Assembly: GCA_037576215.1 (NCBI GenBank)
Contig: JBANDB010000003.1
Span: 3,472,001-3,536,000, forward strand
Source: Armillaria gallica
Lineage: Eukaryota; Basidiomycota; Agaricomycetes; Agaricales; Physalacriaceae
DNA: 64,000 nucleotides
Reading direction: 5' to 3'
The notes beneath the pieces are model-generated. The model worked only from the letters and a program-made list of their open reading frames with translations, did not search any database and was not told the origin of the DNA. The position numbers and the translations under genes were made by a program. Within the stretch, counting starts at the first letter, position 1, and each line of letters opens with the position of its first letter. This document shows positions 11,397 to 25,073 of this stretch, piece by piece.

Positions 11397-13178
11397 TTAC
11401 AGCCACGTGGCTTAGCCTACATCAGGCCCGCCCCCCCATCATTGTGATCGCGGCGATGTCACATCTAGTCCAAGCTTGAAAATGCGTACTCGTGTTATTT
11501 TCCGAGTACAAGCTACCGAACACTTGGTCACTTATTTCTTGGCGTGGTACTTTGTTAAAAATGCCACTCGAACCGTTGAGGTGAGTCTTACGGCGACTTT
11601 GCGGTTAACCACATGTCATCCGTACTTTGCACTATGAATTCTTACCCCGCCAAGCCACGCGAACTTGACGTGAAACGCGCCCATGCACTTCCCTTTACCG
11701 AAAACAGACCGAGCTTTGTAGTGATGCAAATGCAAATTCAACACGAGAAGAACGAAAAGACTTCCTCTTCTAAACAGACGAGAATATCTGCTATCAGTCG
11801 CTTCGCTTCGCTTTGTGATGCTGGGCTTGATCACCATTTGCCTAATCATTGATGTTACAGACGTATGGGCGGCTGGGAAGTCTGAATTGTTCCAATGACA
11901 TGACGACCACTGATATGACCCAGTTGACTTGAAGAGGGATCGGCAAGAACAGAGTGAATCTGTTAACCCAAGCTTCCTTCCAATCATTATTATTTGCGTA
12001 CACACTGTTGATATACGACTAGGTTGATTTCTTCTCAATTTTCATATCGGCCAGGACTTCGTCGAAAGGTTAAGCTTGCTTCTCCGACGAAGGAATGATA
12101 GATCGTCGTGGAAGTCATTATGGTCGGCGCTACGTATAGATGATTTTTTTGGGACATAGACTTAATCAATTTCGGCGACCAGTGGCCTTCAGGTACGAGC
12201 GCCGCTTGGACCTAGGCTCATGCTCGGACGTGTCAAAATCGCGCCCGCCTTTTTGACGCTGGCGTAGAAAACTATGGATGTCGGTCATTTATTTAAGACG
12301 GCACTGAGACAATGGTATTTCCAACGGAGAGTAGCACCACGTTTTTGGCTAGTTCAGGCCTGGACCTGTGAAGGAGTGCACCGAGGAAGGCAAGCAGCAG
12401 TCAGTAGTCAGTTGCGGGGACTTCTACGTACTTAATAATAACTTGAAATTGCACAAATGTTTGTTCTGATTGGATGACATTGCATTGTCCTCAATTGTCC
12501 TCAATTGCGCTTATTTTGCCTGCTCCCTGAGTCAGGCTGGTTATAGGGCATCTGCAGCGAACCGGGATTTTGACCAATCCTGATGCCTTCCTTCTAAATA
12601 GCTAAGGGTTCAATAATGGAATTGGATGGGTGTCTGGGATCCCTGATCTCAGGAGTTCCAAATTGTCTACACCAGGTGCTCAAGTCAGCACTAGTGAGAT
12701 TATAGATTGGGACGCCATTGGATGGATTTATATGGACCCGCCAGGAACGCCACACTAAGCCGTGTGAAGCGGAAGCGTCTCCCTTTGGAAGTCGAGCTAT
12801 GGCAGCCGAACCGATTGATCATCCTCTTGAGATTGGTGAGGTGCTTAAACGGCTAGGAGTTTGAAACGGTCGATTATGCTGTCACCAATGCCCTTGTACG
12901 GAAGCTTTAGAAATCTTCACTCATTCTTGGCTTCTCAGCGATCAACATGAAATTCATTTTGACTATGTATATCGTATATCACTACCGATCAATGTAGGTC
13001 ATTAATTATCGAATTACTTTTGCATTAGTAGTGGCGTGGAGAGAATACGAGAAAGGCTACAGGATACAACAATAGATTTTAAGCTTTTGGGTCTTCTAAT
13101 AGGAATATCATAAACTAGCCGAGCGAAGGAACAACTTGAACGAAATGCTACAATACAAAACAAGGACAAAGACAGGAA
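11397..13178. other. Gene-poor stretch of 1.8 kb
   Basis: No frame here carries recognisable motifs; the longest (11616-12038, minus) looks spurious. A near-perfect direct repeat of TGTCCTCAAT occurs twice at about 12487-12506. The interval probably contains the promoter of the purine nucleoside phosphorylase on one side and the 3' end of the transcription factor on the other. Confidence 0.5.
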
Positions 13179-16100
13179 TTACTGTTGGTTGGAGGAAGTG
13201 GTATTATCTGTGCGAAGAGAAGTTTGGATGCCGTCAACAAGAAGGTGCGGCTGGGACTCACTATAAACATTATATTGTTCCGGCATGAACAAATTGTTGA
13301 GTGGGTTTTGAGGCTCCGGCCCTGTCTGAGGGTATTCAACCCCGTGATTCAAAGGCGAATAAGTGGAATAATCGTTCCAGTATTGAGGATACCGGGGATG
13401 AGGCTCCACTCCGTGGCTAACATTTCGGCTTAAGGGAGGGCGCGCATCAGACAGGCCAGTGCTGTACACCTGCGGAAGGGCAGAGGGAGATAACGGTCCA
13501 GGATATGCGACGTTATGGTTTGAGTGTTCCGACGCCCATGGACGATCGTATGACGAGTAGTATGACGAAGGTTGGGTATACTGGACCTCCGCGGTGCCGT
13601 TAACAGAATATACCTGAGGGGGGTGAAGATTAGGGGTGTAATTCGACGGTCGCCCAGGGTAAGTCTGCATTCCGACGCTGCGGTCGTCGAGAGACCCTTC
13701 GGCCGGACGCTTATACCGATCGACTGGTTTGGGCGCCTCAGCAGGACGTATCTGATGTCCGGAGTTCACCTCGGCACCACGAAGAAGTTCGTGAGCTCGA
13801 CCAGCGCTTGGCCAAAGAACGGCCATAGCCTTGAGAACCTCCATGCATTTCGATAGTCGCAGCCGTGCTTGGGGGTCCCCGGGGTAGACAGACACTAGAA
13901 GCTGATGAACATGACAAAGACCAGGCTTCGAAACATCACTCACTACTCGTAACATGCATAATGCTCGCTGTAAAAATATAGTAACAAAGGAAGACGGGAC
14001 ATCCCTTCAAAGAGTAAGTCTCTTTATATAAATTAGCTTCGGATGAGAAACTTTAGTGATGGCTCCGCATACAAGATAAGAAAAGGCTCACCGATAGCGG
14101 TGATATGGTTTGCCGCGCCCACGCAAAGTTCATAGCTTTTTTGCGACGCCGTATGACCATCCTCTTCATTACGACTAGGACTAGGTGAGGAAAAAAAATG
14201 AGAGAGTACTTACAATTTCCCAAATGAATTCATCTTACCTTCGGGTGCCATGCCTGATGCTGTCATTATGACGCGCTTTAAGTAACGGCAATAGGAAAGC
14301 ACTCGTGGACTCACAATGGCCTATGTAGAAGCAGGACTGCGCACCAGTATTGCACATGAAGCGTCAAGACATGCGGCAGCGGGACCGGATGCTTTAGGGA
14401 TACAGGATCGTGTTGAAGATGAACGGGTAATTCCAGGTACCACTTGTCGAGCATAGTCTCTAGGTAGACCGATTCAACATGGCGACTGGACACTGGACGA
14501 ACAGCATAGATAGTTTGGACAATCATACTGATTATACTGGCTACAAAGAAAGTGAATATCATCATCGTCAGCAAAGAGCACAAGAACATACATAGAGTGG
14601 CTGATGCATTAAAGCAAGATATAATGTGACCAGCTCTTCCCGATTTTTCTCTGGTATCGTGCATTAGAGGGGTATGCGGTTTCCAATCTTCCAGTTCCTC
14701 TGCCTACAATTCGTCATAAGTTGACATCGGGATCCGAGGGCCCGAAATACGTACATCCGACTCGCTCGGCAATTGAGTGTCGAAATCCCGCTCAAATATG
14801 GCCAGCGGCCGACCTAGCGCACGGACACGAAATTCAGACGCAAGGACCCAGAACGACGAAAAGGACCAACCAATATAGGACGAGACGTACTTGTCCATAA
14901 CAACACATGAATACCAAATCCTTCGTCGTGTCTGTAACTCCGCATCCTTAAAGAGTTTCCCGCCTAACTCTCGCCGCGCCCACCCATCAGCACTTCGGTG
15001 CATGCCTAAATCCTGTGCCATGCGTATGGCCATACCAATGTAGGTCCATGCCTGAGCCATAGCCCCTATACCAATTTCTCGGTATCCCATAAGGAGCAGG
15101 GCCTGACAGGTCGCCGGTCTTGAGCTCGAGTAAGACCCGTCAAGCAGCACCTTAGCGCGGTCGAGATACGAGTCACCGGCCGCCCACATCACACCACTAT
15201 CAGGCGATGGCATTGGATTTGAAGGGTCATCAGCGTATCGGCTAGCCAAGGAAAATATGACGAGGAGGAGAAGATTCGGTACATGTCGAGAACGGCGGTT
15301 GAAGGGAGATCCCGATGGAGACCGAGCACCCGACTCCGACGGTGGCGTGTCGGGGCTATCGCGGACAATCAGACAGGTGAAAGCATGAAAACAAAATCAC
15401 TGACCCCGTCTTGTAAGCCTCTTGGAAAGAGCGCTTGTGGATAACTGGAAAATACGGATGTACATAGGTGAAATAAAGATTAAGAAGATGGTCTTGCAAG
15501 GCAGGTGAAGGAAGGTCGGTAGATAAATTTTCCTGCACGGGAACATTAACAGGTAGGGCGGGCCATACTCTGGCCTTGGGAAAGCGCCTGTTAGGAGTTC
15601 ACAAACATTCAGGCTCAAACATTCACGCGGGAACAAAACAAAGGCAACTGACCAGATACCGCCTTCATTTCTATTGTCATGTCGTTCTGTCCCCCCGAGG
15701 AGGTAGAGTCCGCTGGCTTTACCGTGATAACGCACCTCGTCATCCTCATTCAAGCTTAACTGGCCGACGGCGCCAAGAAAATCATCCTCATCGCTCTCCG
15801 AACTGAAGCTTCCGGTGGGACTGACACTCCGTGTGGGTACCGTTCTGTTTACAGTGTCACTTACAGACCTCCGAATGACACCAGCGCTCTTCCCTGCACG
15901 CACCGGTGATACCGACGAGCGGAAATCAAACGCACTGTTAGAACGGATTGGAGACAACGCGGAAGGTGGAGCAGATGAGGGATAAGGTACATCGCCGCTG
16001 TCGACCTTTCGTCGTAATCTCCTGCCAGGTGAGTGACTACCATCGCTTGCAGATGATTCTTGTTCTGGGTGCTGATACGAAGTTGACCGGCTCAATGGAA

Positions 16101-17781
16101 TTGAAGTTATCAGAGAAGGCAAATCGCGTGCCGAGCGAGATTGGGATGTTTGTTGATGGCTCAAGCTTGGTAAAGGTGGGTCTGAAGGCCCGGAGATAGT
16201 AGTTCGGGCGGCTACGTCTCGGCGAAGGAGGTCAAGCATATGTGTGACTCGATCCTGCCATTCATTGGATGGACTTTGAAACAGATCGTGGGTTAACAAA
16301 AATATGACCGTCCGACAAGAAAGGACATACTGTGTTGATGTAAGTTCAGGTTTGCTGTCTTCAGCTTTCTGAGAAGCTAGTTCGGCCGTCAAGTGCCGCG
16401 ACTTGGAAGGACCTGTTGCTTTCTCGCCATCTCCGCCTTTCCGACCCTTTACGCCGTAAGGGGAATTGTCGACGCGGTTAATGATCTCTCGTGCAAGAGA
16501 ATCCTAAGTAAATATGAAAGTCAGAAAAATTCAACATCCCTGCAGGGAGCTAAAGCAAGTCGGAACGGAACAGAATGAACGGATCTCGTTGGCTAGAATC
16601 CCAAGGAGCAAAGAAGTATCCGTGGACACATTGATGTCACCCATGATGAAATCAAGGATGGAAGCGTTCATTCTCCCATGAGAAAAAAGGAAAGTTGATA
16701 GATGTTTAGTACCGAGTCCGAGAAGAACACGGAAGACGTATAAATAAGGACACAGACCTGCGCAATGTCTTGAAGAAGCGTCTGCGCTCTGGGGTCCGCT
16801 GATGAGATCATGATTCCCAAAAGGGCCTCGGTTTGGTGAAGGCGAGCCTCAATGGCATCAATGTATCCCTTCGGTGGTCCTCGTTTCCGCGAGGGCCCGA
16901 GGAAAGTGCATGCTACAGAAATAACCGAAATCGTCAGCAAAAGTAAGACGGGGCAGCAGCACGGAAAACGCGCGGAAAACAAGAAGGGCTAGAAGTGAGA
17001 AAAGCACGATGTGCAAATCACGCCAATCCCAGAAAGGAAATGACGATGCTGCTATATCAGTTATAGAATCTGATCAAAGTGGCGGAGCAACACAGACAGC
17101 AATGAAAGACAACAATGAAAGACTCGACACTCACGAGTACCAAGCATCACACAGCTGCGACAAGGCTCTTCGGCAGATGTGCGTTCGCATTTACACTTAG
17201 ATTTACGACATTGGTCGCATGCTGGGCACGTACGAGACGGCAAGGTTAAACATAGAGCTCATTAAGTGAATTATTGGGGACGCACCTTTGCTACTTCTGC
17301 GACGGATTGGCTTCTCTCCTGACATACCTGAGAGATGCGACAAACCACCACTGCTCCCAGCCATGGAGGGCAAGTCTATGAGGTCGCCAACTTCGTCGTA
17401 CTCGTCGCTGAACGACATGGCGTTCTGGAGGCCGATGTGTCCTTCCATTTGAGAATCTTCGTGCTGAGGAGACCAAGAGTTGGCGGAGGACATGAGTCCG
17501 TAGTCCGATGAAGTATCCTGACTAAAACGGTAGATGGACTGGGGGACAAGTGGAGGCGCTTCGGAAGGTTGACGGGAAGATGAATGAGAAGAACCGTGGG
17601 ATGAAGAGGGCTGTGAGCGAAACGAGAAGCGAATATTTTGGAGAGAAGCAGAAGCCGGTAACAAATCCGGAGATGGCGAAGACTCAGTCTTCACAGGGAC
17701 CTGAGAATGAACTGTAGAATCAGGATGTTCAGGATTGTCATCAATAAAATAAGACGAGTCCTGCACTGAGAAGACGCTCAT
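13179..17781 (-). CDS. Zn(II)2Cys6 fungal-specific transcription factor
   Basis: Nuclear regulator of the Gal4-type class with a middle homology (Fungal_trans) domain. From the ATG at 17781 (MSVFSVQDSS) comes a Ser-rich N-terminal region of about 180 residues, then the zinc cluster. This starts ACDQCRKSKCKCE, continues EEPCRSCVMLG, and takes its sixth Cys from the next exon (CTFLGPSRKRGPPKGYI). Next is IDAIEARLHQTEALLGIMI, a likely coiled dimerisation segment, then a long Ser/Pro linker. The Fungal_trans part begins LYFTYVHPYFPVIHKRSF and includes LASRYADDP, ATCQALLLMGYREIGIG, RMAQDLGMHRSADGW and RRRIWYSCVVMDKYVSSY. A Pro/Gln/Tyr-rich tail ends at 13179. Target genes cannot be inferred. Introns are numerous, and some boundaries near 14.0-14.3 kb are approximate. 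Confidence 0.85.
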
Positions 17782-19324
17782 CCTCAGATACCTGGACAGA
17801 GAAGGCTGCACTGGGCGACCTGAGGGGGGACGAGGAAGGGAGAGCGGCCAAACGGACGTTAACGACGAATGTAGAGGGACTCACAAAGCGTCGGATGCAT
17901 CCATAAGGTGAAAAGCAGAGTTCCTAGACCGATTGAAATCGCGATTCGGCCGAGGTTAGAACGCGGTACGAAATATCCACACAATCTGATAAAAACATAA
18001 CAAAATTACTTACTGTGGATCGAGATATGCGCCATTTCCGTTTACAGACACGATTCCGGCTTACCCTGCGACTCAGATCCGCAGTCACACGCCTCCAGTA
18101 CGCGATTTGCTTTCCTGATTCGGAGCTCGGATGCGGTTCAACTCAAAATTTTTTGAATTGCGCTTAATAACCACCATCGCGGCCATTCCAGTGTGAGAGC
18201 CTTGGAACTTGGAAAGGATATTCAGTGGCGCATTCACGGGGCCGTATCCGTGCTAGTCCCTAATTCTCGACCTGCCCCCTCTTCTGCGATCGTGGACAAT
18301 CCGCTCCATGTTTCGGCCTGCCTCTGCTTTGCATTTGCCGTGGCGCTCCTAGCTAGCTTCCAGAACAGACGGTAGCGCAACACCACCGCAGTCTTTGTCA
18401 GTATTTTGATCCACAAGGCGCATGTTTCGAACCGTCGGAAACTATTTCAAACTTTTCATTGTGCCTAGGTTCTTTTTTCTGCGAAGACGTGTGTTTTCCA
18501 GAGTTGATGTAGGGCAACGAATGGACCCACCAGTGCATGCGACGTTTCGTACTGATCGCGACATCCCTTGCTCCTATATACACTTAAACCCGACGTTCCG
18601 CGTGTTCGCTGGGCGGTATACAGGCATTGAGCATACGTTGCGGAAGACAATTCGGATCGGTCCGTACCGGTCCGCTTTCGTCGCATATGAAATTTGTTTG
18701 GTCCAGATATTGCGTCACGACAGAATCTCTCCGTGGATCGCTTCAGATGAGATGATCGAACCAGTCGGTGCCGTATTGACACAAACGAAGGATCATGCTT
18801 CCTCCAATAACTACGGAACTTTTGTTTTTGTTCATGAAATCAGCGCAACTTTTTTTTCAGAAGATCATAGGTCGGCGTTTTTCCAAGTGCTGACTACACT
18901 CATCAGCACGAGTTCGTACTCCTAAATAGGTTTTCTATATTTTTGATTGTGGTAGTCGCTAGTTGGTCGGAAGCAACAGCTGCTTCCGATCATCGATACC
19001 CGTCAATTCCACGAGGGTTGCTTTCCACGCAGTCAAATAGGCAAATAAAATTTCTTGCCATATGCCTACGCGATCAGAGCTTGTAATTAAAAAAGTGAGG
19101 CACCTCTGACTTTTTGCTGTTTTTACAAGACAATAATAGCCTCACTATATTGCGACAGGCAAGGACGTTATGTATGTAAACAAGTAACAGATACTATAGG
19201 GAACCAAATATATACTAAAAACAGAAGAAAACAGCAATATAGGAAGACCATAACTCAAATAACAAGACAGACCAAGACAGGCGACACGGAGGGGACAGAA
19301 AAAGAGTAAATAGCATATACGACG
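17782..19324. other. Intergenic, 1.5 kb, with one hairpin
   Basis: A 167-codon frame (18422-18925, plus) is present but has no recognisable motif and no plausible exon partners, so it is not called. A perfect 9-base hairpin lies at 18967-18989. The region upstream of 17781 must hold the transcription-factor promoter. Confidence 0.4.
18967..18989. repeat. Perfect 9-bp inverted repeat with 5-base loop
   Basis: TCGGAAGCA is followed after ACAGC by its exact complement TGCTTCCGA. It is short enough to occur by chance, but it lies in a gene-free stretch and could be a dyad binding site. Confidence 0.6.
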
Positions 19325-22300
19325 CTATAGTCCATCTACCATCAGCTTGGTTGGTGGTGCTAACCCTAACCGCGGTGGAGGCGAAATCCTCCTGTCCATT
19401 TCTCTCGCCCCTACATGTAAACCAATGCCAACGTTAACAGCCCCGTCTTTCAAACCGGGTACTTCTCCGTTCATCCGCAGCGCGCTATTCTTCCCCTCTC
19501 CAGGTATCAAAGCGGAATTTCTGCCCTCTAGTGGAGGCAAAATAGGAACGCCTATCTTTGATACTGGCGGCGACAGCGCGCGGTGTTTTAACGGATCGTC
19601 TCGATCTCGGTACCGATTTGGTGAGGTAGGGGGAGGTAGCGTTCGTGTCTGCGGTGACACTGTTATGGGATTCGGTAGACCGGCTCTTGACGAGGTAGAG
19701 GAGGCCGACGAGTATCTATGTCCTGGTGAGTTCACATAATTGGGCCCGGCACGATAGTCATCTGGTGCATTCCACGTATTCCGCGGTGACCGATTGGGTG
19801 TTGACGAACCCATTACGAACGGCACCGGGACTGGTCGCTCGCGCTCATCAGGTATTGGTGGTCGACCGTTGTGTTTGCTCCTGAAGTCTGGATTCTCCTC
19901 CCCTTTCCAATGATGTGGTGGTGGTGGAAGCGGTGGCGGTGGCTTTGCAGTAGGAAAGCCCATCATTTCAGCACCTGGGTGACTATGTGGTCGTTCGAAA
20001 TCACGAGACGAACGCGGACTCAACGAAGGGCCCGGAGGAGCCGCGCCATGGTGATGGTGGAGTACATGGTGGTGGTGGGGGGTCCGATGATGATGGTGGG
20101 AGTGTGGTACAGGATTAACGTGGGGATGCGAAGAGTGTCGATGCATTACATGCTGTGGCGGATGGTATCCTTCCCGCTCCCTTTCTCGTCGTTCCATATC
20201 CTTGTCTCGCTCGCGCTCGCGTTCCCGTTCGCGCTCTCTGCGGTCAATGGCTTCCTTATGTTCCCTTTCCCTCTCCCGTTCTCGGTGCTCTCGTTCTCTC
20301 CGGTCTTCCTCCTCCATGTCAGCCCGACGATCCATCCAATCGGGCGCTTTTGATGGTCCTCCAAGACCAAACGCACCCATTCCCATTCCGGGACCCATCC
20401 ATTGTTTATTGGATGCGCCGTTTGGGGCAGGAGACATTGACGATCTCCGAGACGGTGCATGGTATCCGGAAGGAAGCTGTGAAGAAGACCCAAAGAATGG
20501 GTGTGGCGGATGATGGGAACCACTTGCCCCAGGACCAGGTAAATCCTGATCCATGGGTGCAAATGGCGACGGTCCGTGAATGTTACTCCCAGAAGTATTG
20601 TGTATGGAAGCACCGCGACTTCCAGGTCTAGAAGATATATGTTGGTGGTGGCCGCGATTTGAATTTGTACCAGAAGTACCGTTGAACCCGGGAAACGCCG
20701 GCATTGAAGATGGACCAGGTTGTGCCATCATTGGGGGAGGAAGAGGCGGATGATGATATGGTGATTGGGACGGCGGAGGCATCCTTCCATCTCTGCCTGG
20801 GAAGCCTGACGAGAATGGGTCGGGATAAGGCTCATAGATCATCGGAGGAGGTCCTGTTGGTCCGTTGATGTGAGAGCCCATACCAGAAGGCGGCATTCGG
20901 GGCTGTTCGAACTGGCGTCGAAGTGAATATATGAAATCCAAATCTCTGGCCACTTCTGCAGGGGGGAGTGTAGACAATTCTGGATAAACCGTCTGCGAGG
21001 TAGGAGGTGCGATTTTTTGCTTCTTGGAGCCAAAGGAAAACGAATCGACGATCTGGCGTAATGTCGGTGGCGGAGGTGCATCTTGCGGCACGGGAGGAAT
21101 CCGCCGAACTACGGCGCCCAGCATCAGCAACGCGTCACATTGTCAGAAACAAACCGGGAACACACCTGACAGAGGGCGCTCGACAGTCCTCCGTTCTCTT
21201 TCCAACTTCCTCTTTTTGCGATTATTATCCGCGATCATATCAGTTTGAAGCTGATCTCTCTCATGCTATGCGTACCATCAGAACCAGTAAAACAGCGCGT
21301 CAATGGCAAAATACCTTCCACCAACTCCAGGTGCCGTCTTCGTGTACGCGTCTCCTCTTCATGATAGTGGTGATTTCGAGTTCACGCTTACGCGACGCGA
21401 GTTCGACGCGTTTATCTCGTCGGTTAGATAACTCCTTCTGGTAATGAATGAGCTCCGGATGTGTACCTGAATAGGAAAACAAGGCGTGAGTGAAAACTGC
21501 AAGTATCGAGGGAAATACAGCGTACCCTCGAGGATAAGAGTTTCTTCCCATGCCAATTGCTGCATTCTTTCAACGTAGAGAATTTCCCTCAGCCGCCCAA
21601 ATTTGAATTCGATGCTGGCGAGCACTTCTAAGGCCTCTGCACGATGAGCAGGTTGTAAATCTGACTCCATCTCGACCTCCATATCATCGTCAAGAGATAC
21701 ATCGGCGTCAATGTCAACGTCCTGATCTTGGTCCTCAGCGTCGATGGTGAGCTCGGGCTTCTGCTTGCCCTTTCCCTTTCCCTTGGAGGACGGTGGAATG
21801 TCAGGTTTTGGCGGTGGCTCTTCCGCTTCCTCTTCTTCCTCCTCCTCTTCCTCTTCCTCTTCATCTGCGTTATCTGCCGGGGCCGCACTGGCGGGCTGGG
21901 CCAGGAGGGAGGTATTGACGGGGGATTTAAGTGGTGGCGCTGGGGATGGCGAACGCGAAGAGGCAGGAGAGGGGGAACCTTCGGAAGCCGAAGGAGATGG
22001 GGAGCCAGGGTCGACGACGCCTGAGCCCGCCATTATGGACGATGCGGAAGCGGCTGCGGCAACGGGAGCGATGGATTCAACAAGAGGAGCGGTCATATCG
22101 ACATCTTCCTCGAGCTCGTCTTCAAGAACGGCCTTGGGATCATCCTCATCTTCCTCCTCCTCTTCCTCCTTGAGCCGCTCCTCCTCGGAATCGGTGTCAT
22201 TGTCATTGTCGCGATCGACGTCGGGCTGCGCAGGGTCGTCATCGGAGACCTCGCCGTCAGTATCGTCGGCGAGTTCGTCTTTTCCGTCGTCGTCGTTGTC

Positions 22301-22921
22301 GATAAGCACCTTCCGCGACATATCGGCATTCTTTTCCTTTTCGGCGACCGCCAAGGCCAGCCCCACGAGGTCCAAAGCTGCCATTTCGTGACTGGAGGGG
22401 ACTGTGAGAGCGGGGGCGACGGAACCGAGGGGCTGGTCAATGGGTGGTGGTGGTGGTGCAGGAACAGGATGATCGAGCTCATCGTCAGCCACGATGGACA
22501 AGCCTGGTTGTTTAGGTTGGTCAACATCTGCGACATCCTCCTCACCCTCTTCCTCCTCCTCCATGACATTATGGGGCCTACCATGTTCTTCCTCTTCCTC
22601 TTCTTCGACTGCACTCGAGGACTTTGTTGCAGCCCATCCCCACATGGGTGCTGGTACGATACTGTTGCGTTTTCGTCGGCCACCTCGACGCGAAGGACGC
22701 ATGCCACGGCCACCTGAATGAGTTCTTCCACGTCTGCTGCTGCCATTAGGGCCATGCCCATTCGTCTGGTCGTCCTGCTCATCCTCTGTCAACTCTGAAA
22801 GCTCTGAATCACCGTCTAGACCTGCGCTGCTGGGCTCTGCTTTAGACAAGTTATCTGGTGGAGGTGACGGCGACGGTGAAGGTGAGCTGAGGGAATCGAG
22901 CGAGGTTGATGTGCCCGGCAT
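19325..22921 (-). CDS. SDS3: Sds3/Dep1-like subunit of the Sin3-Rpd3 histone deacetylase complex
   Basis: Scaffold protein of the Rpd3L/Sin3 HDAC complex, nuclear, affecting transcriptional repression. Four exons (21526-22921, 21315-21466, 21166-21250, 19325-21108) give 1138 aa in phase. The N-terminal 420 or so residues are Ser/Pro- and Asp/Glu-rich, with a basic SRRGGRRKRN patch. The Sds3 core follows: ASIEFKFGRLREILYVERM, QQLAWEETLILEGTHPEL, HYQKELSNRRDKRVELASRK, RRRVHEDGTWSWWK, and then IADNNRKKRKLERERRTVER. Next is RRIPPVPQDAPPPPTLRQIV. The C-terminal half is low complexity: Pro/Gly-rich, a long alternating Arg-Glu block near 20.2-20.3 kb, and His-rich clusters. It is far longer than yeast Sds3 (327 aa). 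Dep1 is the closest alternative name. Confidence 0.85.
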
Positions 22922-25073
22922 CGCGGAGTGAACAAAGGACGATGAGGAACAAATGCGGAAGACAGTGGAAGGCTCGTGCGCGAGAAACAAGATTAGGTTT
23001 GGTCTTATCTTATCTTATCTTTTTCGGAAATTTTTCAAGTTTCAGACGACTCTTTTTTCTTCCGCTGTCTTTTCTGTGTCCGTTTCGTTTCTCTTTCTCT
23101 TTATTAGCAGGATATGTCAGGATTTCTCATCATTGATCTCCCTTGATATTAACTGGAGCTTGCGCATCGTCCTCCCAAGGTGACGGCATGCCATTCAATA
23201 CCCTATGTCGCCGCTCTTTTGCTTCCCTGTCACTACGCTATTCTAGAACACCTATCAGGCTCTAGACGGCTTTGCATACAAGGTTATACCGGGGTCTTGG
23301 TGTTTTCGAAGACTCAATGTTGGAAGTACTCGATGTTGGTGCGGTATTCGGTGAGTTCTCTGTAGCCTCCACACAACAACCCGGGACTTATCAAATTCTC
23401 AGTCTATGGTATCGACTCTAATGAATTTCTGAATTGTGCCACACTATCGATTGACCGCCCTTTTTATTTGATAAAACCCAAATCGTTGTCTGTCTTTCTG
23501 TTATGTAAAAGACAATCGACATTCGTAAAAGCGGAAGAGTCGAGTTCTCGCCGTTGCAACGAACTAAGGAAATATGGTACTCAAGCTCAAATTCCAAGTT
23601 CTAATCGTCACCCCTCCCAGAATATACCGGCGGCCAGTAAAATGATGTCTCCGAATTCTTGGGTCATTCGAGCCGTCATCCCGTATACATTATATGAGGT
23701 GGCACGAGGGAAGAATCAATTGTGAGCACCGGCGTTTTTAGAGTTATTTCTGGGCTTTGCTTCTCCGACTGAAGACGTTTTACTCAATCCCGCTATCTCG
23801 GCGAGCAAAAAATTATCGATGCGAATTTGATGATGATGGCGTTCAACCTCGTGAGCCAGACTACCAAACCTCCTGACTCAGATGCGGCGACAATGCATCG
23901 ATGGTAGCGAATTGACGAGCCTACAACCTGACTTGGTTGGTTTATTTTTGTCTAGATCACAAGCCCGTCTGGTGGCAGGTCTGCGATGCCTTGGAATCTA
24001 TCTCGCTCTGGGTCTCACAACATCCCGCCTCTGCCAATTTTGACATTGGCAAAGTCGACGTATTTAGCATTTGTGAGTGCCATAGTTTCTATTTCTTACC
24101 TATAGGATCACTAACAGTCGTATTAGTGACAATCCTCGTGTCCTCACGCGGTGAAAGCCTGAGGAGTAAAATGATCGACGCCGTATCTCTAACCCTCGCT
24201 GGTCGGAAGCTTTCCAGATATGATCATTTTCAATGGCGATCTGCCGATCAAAGATTATCTGTGAAGTACTAGGGTCTAAAGGTTATCGACCACTGGTCAC
24301 CAAACGACTCGCGTGAAAACCTTACTCACCCCCACCATCATGAGCGAGGCGAACTAAAGGTCCACGCCTTTTACACGACTCCTCAAGGCTCGAGCCGCAC
24401 GAGTATGTATTAGGATACGCTTAGTACTCAAATCTGCACGTTGTTGACGTCCGCAGAGAGTCGACTCTGGTCAATAGAACACATCATTTCTTGGCTCGGG
24501 CTTGGTACTCTGTTCGCTTACGCTTCCCAATTCTTTTGAGCCTGATTTGAGTCGTGGTTCCTCAAGTCCAGAATTCGAAACTAGCGAGTTATTTAATGCG
24601 GGAAATACTTTGGACCCTTTAACAGGCTTTAACGGCTGCCGTGAATCTTCATAAGTAACACTCGACTGACAGGCGCGAAGCACGCAATGAAGCGGACTCG
24701 AGGAGTGTGCTGATTGGCGAGAGTTGGTATAGCTAATGGACGCGTTCGACCCCCAAAAAAAGGTTCCAGCTAATTGCGTTTTGTCCGCCTCCGAGGAATA
24801 ATTTTATAATGCAGGGCTCCATTTTAATTATGCGCGACGTAGCAAACGGTATCTCCGAGAACTCCAGGGTGGGCAAGGAATAACGAGGAAACTTTAAGAA
24901 TCGCTGTCCGTACTATTGTGACCGAAGATGAACCTTCTACTTATGTTGAAATTACCGATCATCAAAACCGTGAGAACATTGACACGGGGAGCCTTTGAGT
25001 CATTTCTTCCCGCAACTTGGCGTACGCGTATTATACGTCTTCTACATGGAAGTCCGAGGCAGCTACTCGCAAA
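22922..25073. other. Intergenic, 2.1 kb, with a possible gene fragment
   Basis: Pyrimidine-rich sequence lies just upstream of the SDS3-like start. A possible plus-strand gene fragment at 23937-24272 is listed separately. The rest shows no supportable gene. Confidence 0.4.
23937..24272 (+). CDS. Possible gene fragment, function not recognised
   Basis: An open frame reads CLDHKPVWWQVCDALESISL, continues NFDIGKVDVFSI, and after a stretch with good donor (GTGAGTGC) and acceptor (TATTAG) signals resumes as LTILVSSRGESLR. The pattern of a short helical segment, a hydrophobic strand and a conserved-looking spacing resembles a thioredoxin-like fold, but I cannot name a family. Just upstream another frame (CEFDDDGVQPREPDYQT) may belong to it but is interrupted by stops. 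It is either a small multi-exon gene or a decayed one; no start codon was found. Confidence 0.3.
   Translation: MVYFCLDHKPVWWQVCDALESISLWVSQHPASANFDIGKVDVFSICECHSFYFLPIGSLTVVLVTILVSSRGESLRSKMIDAVSLTLAGRKLSRYDHFQWRSADQRLSVKY

Noticed and set aside
18422..18925. 167-codon plus-strand frame in the 17.8-19.3 kb gap
   Set aside because: No motif, no splice partners and an unremarkable composition. An opposite frame of similar quality overlaps it, so it is probably chance.
21359..22782. Long open frames on both strands over 21.4-22.8 kb
   Set aside because: They are shadows of the repetitive acidic and basic codons of the SDS3-like gene. Only the frame containing the Sds3 core is supported.
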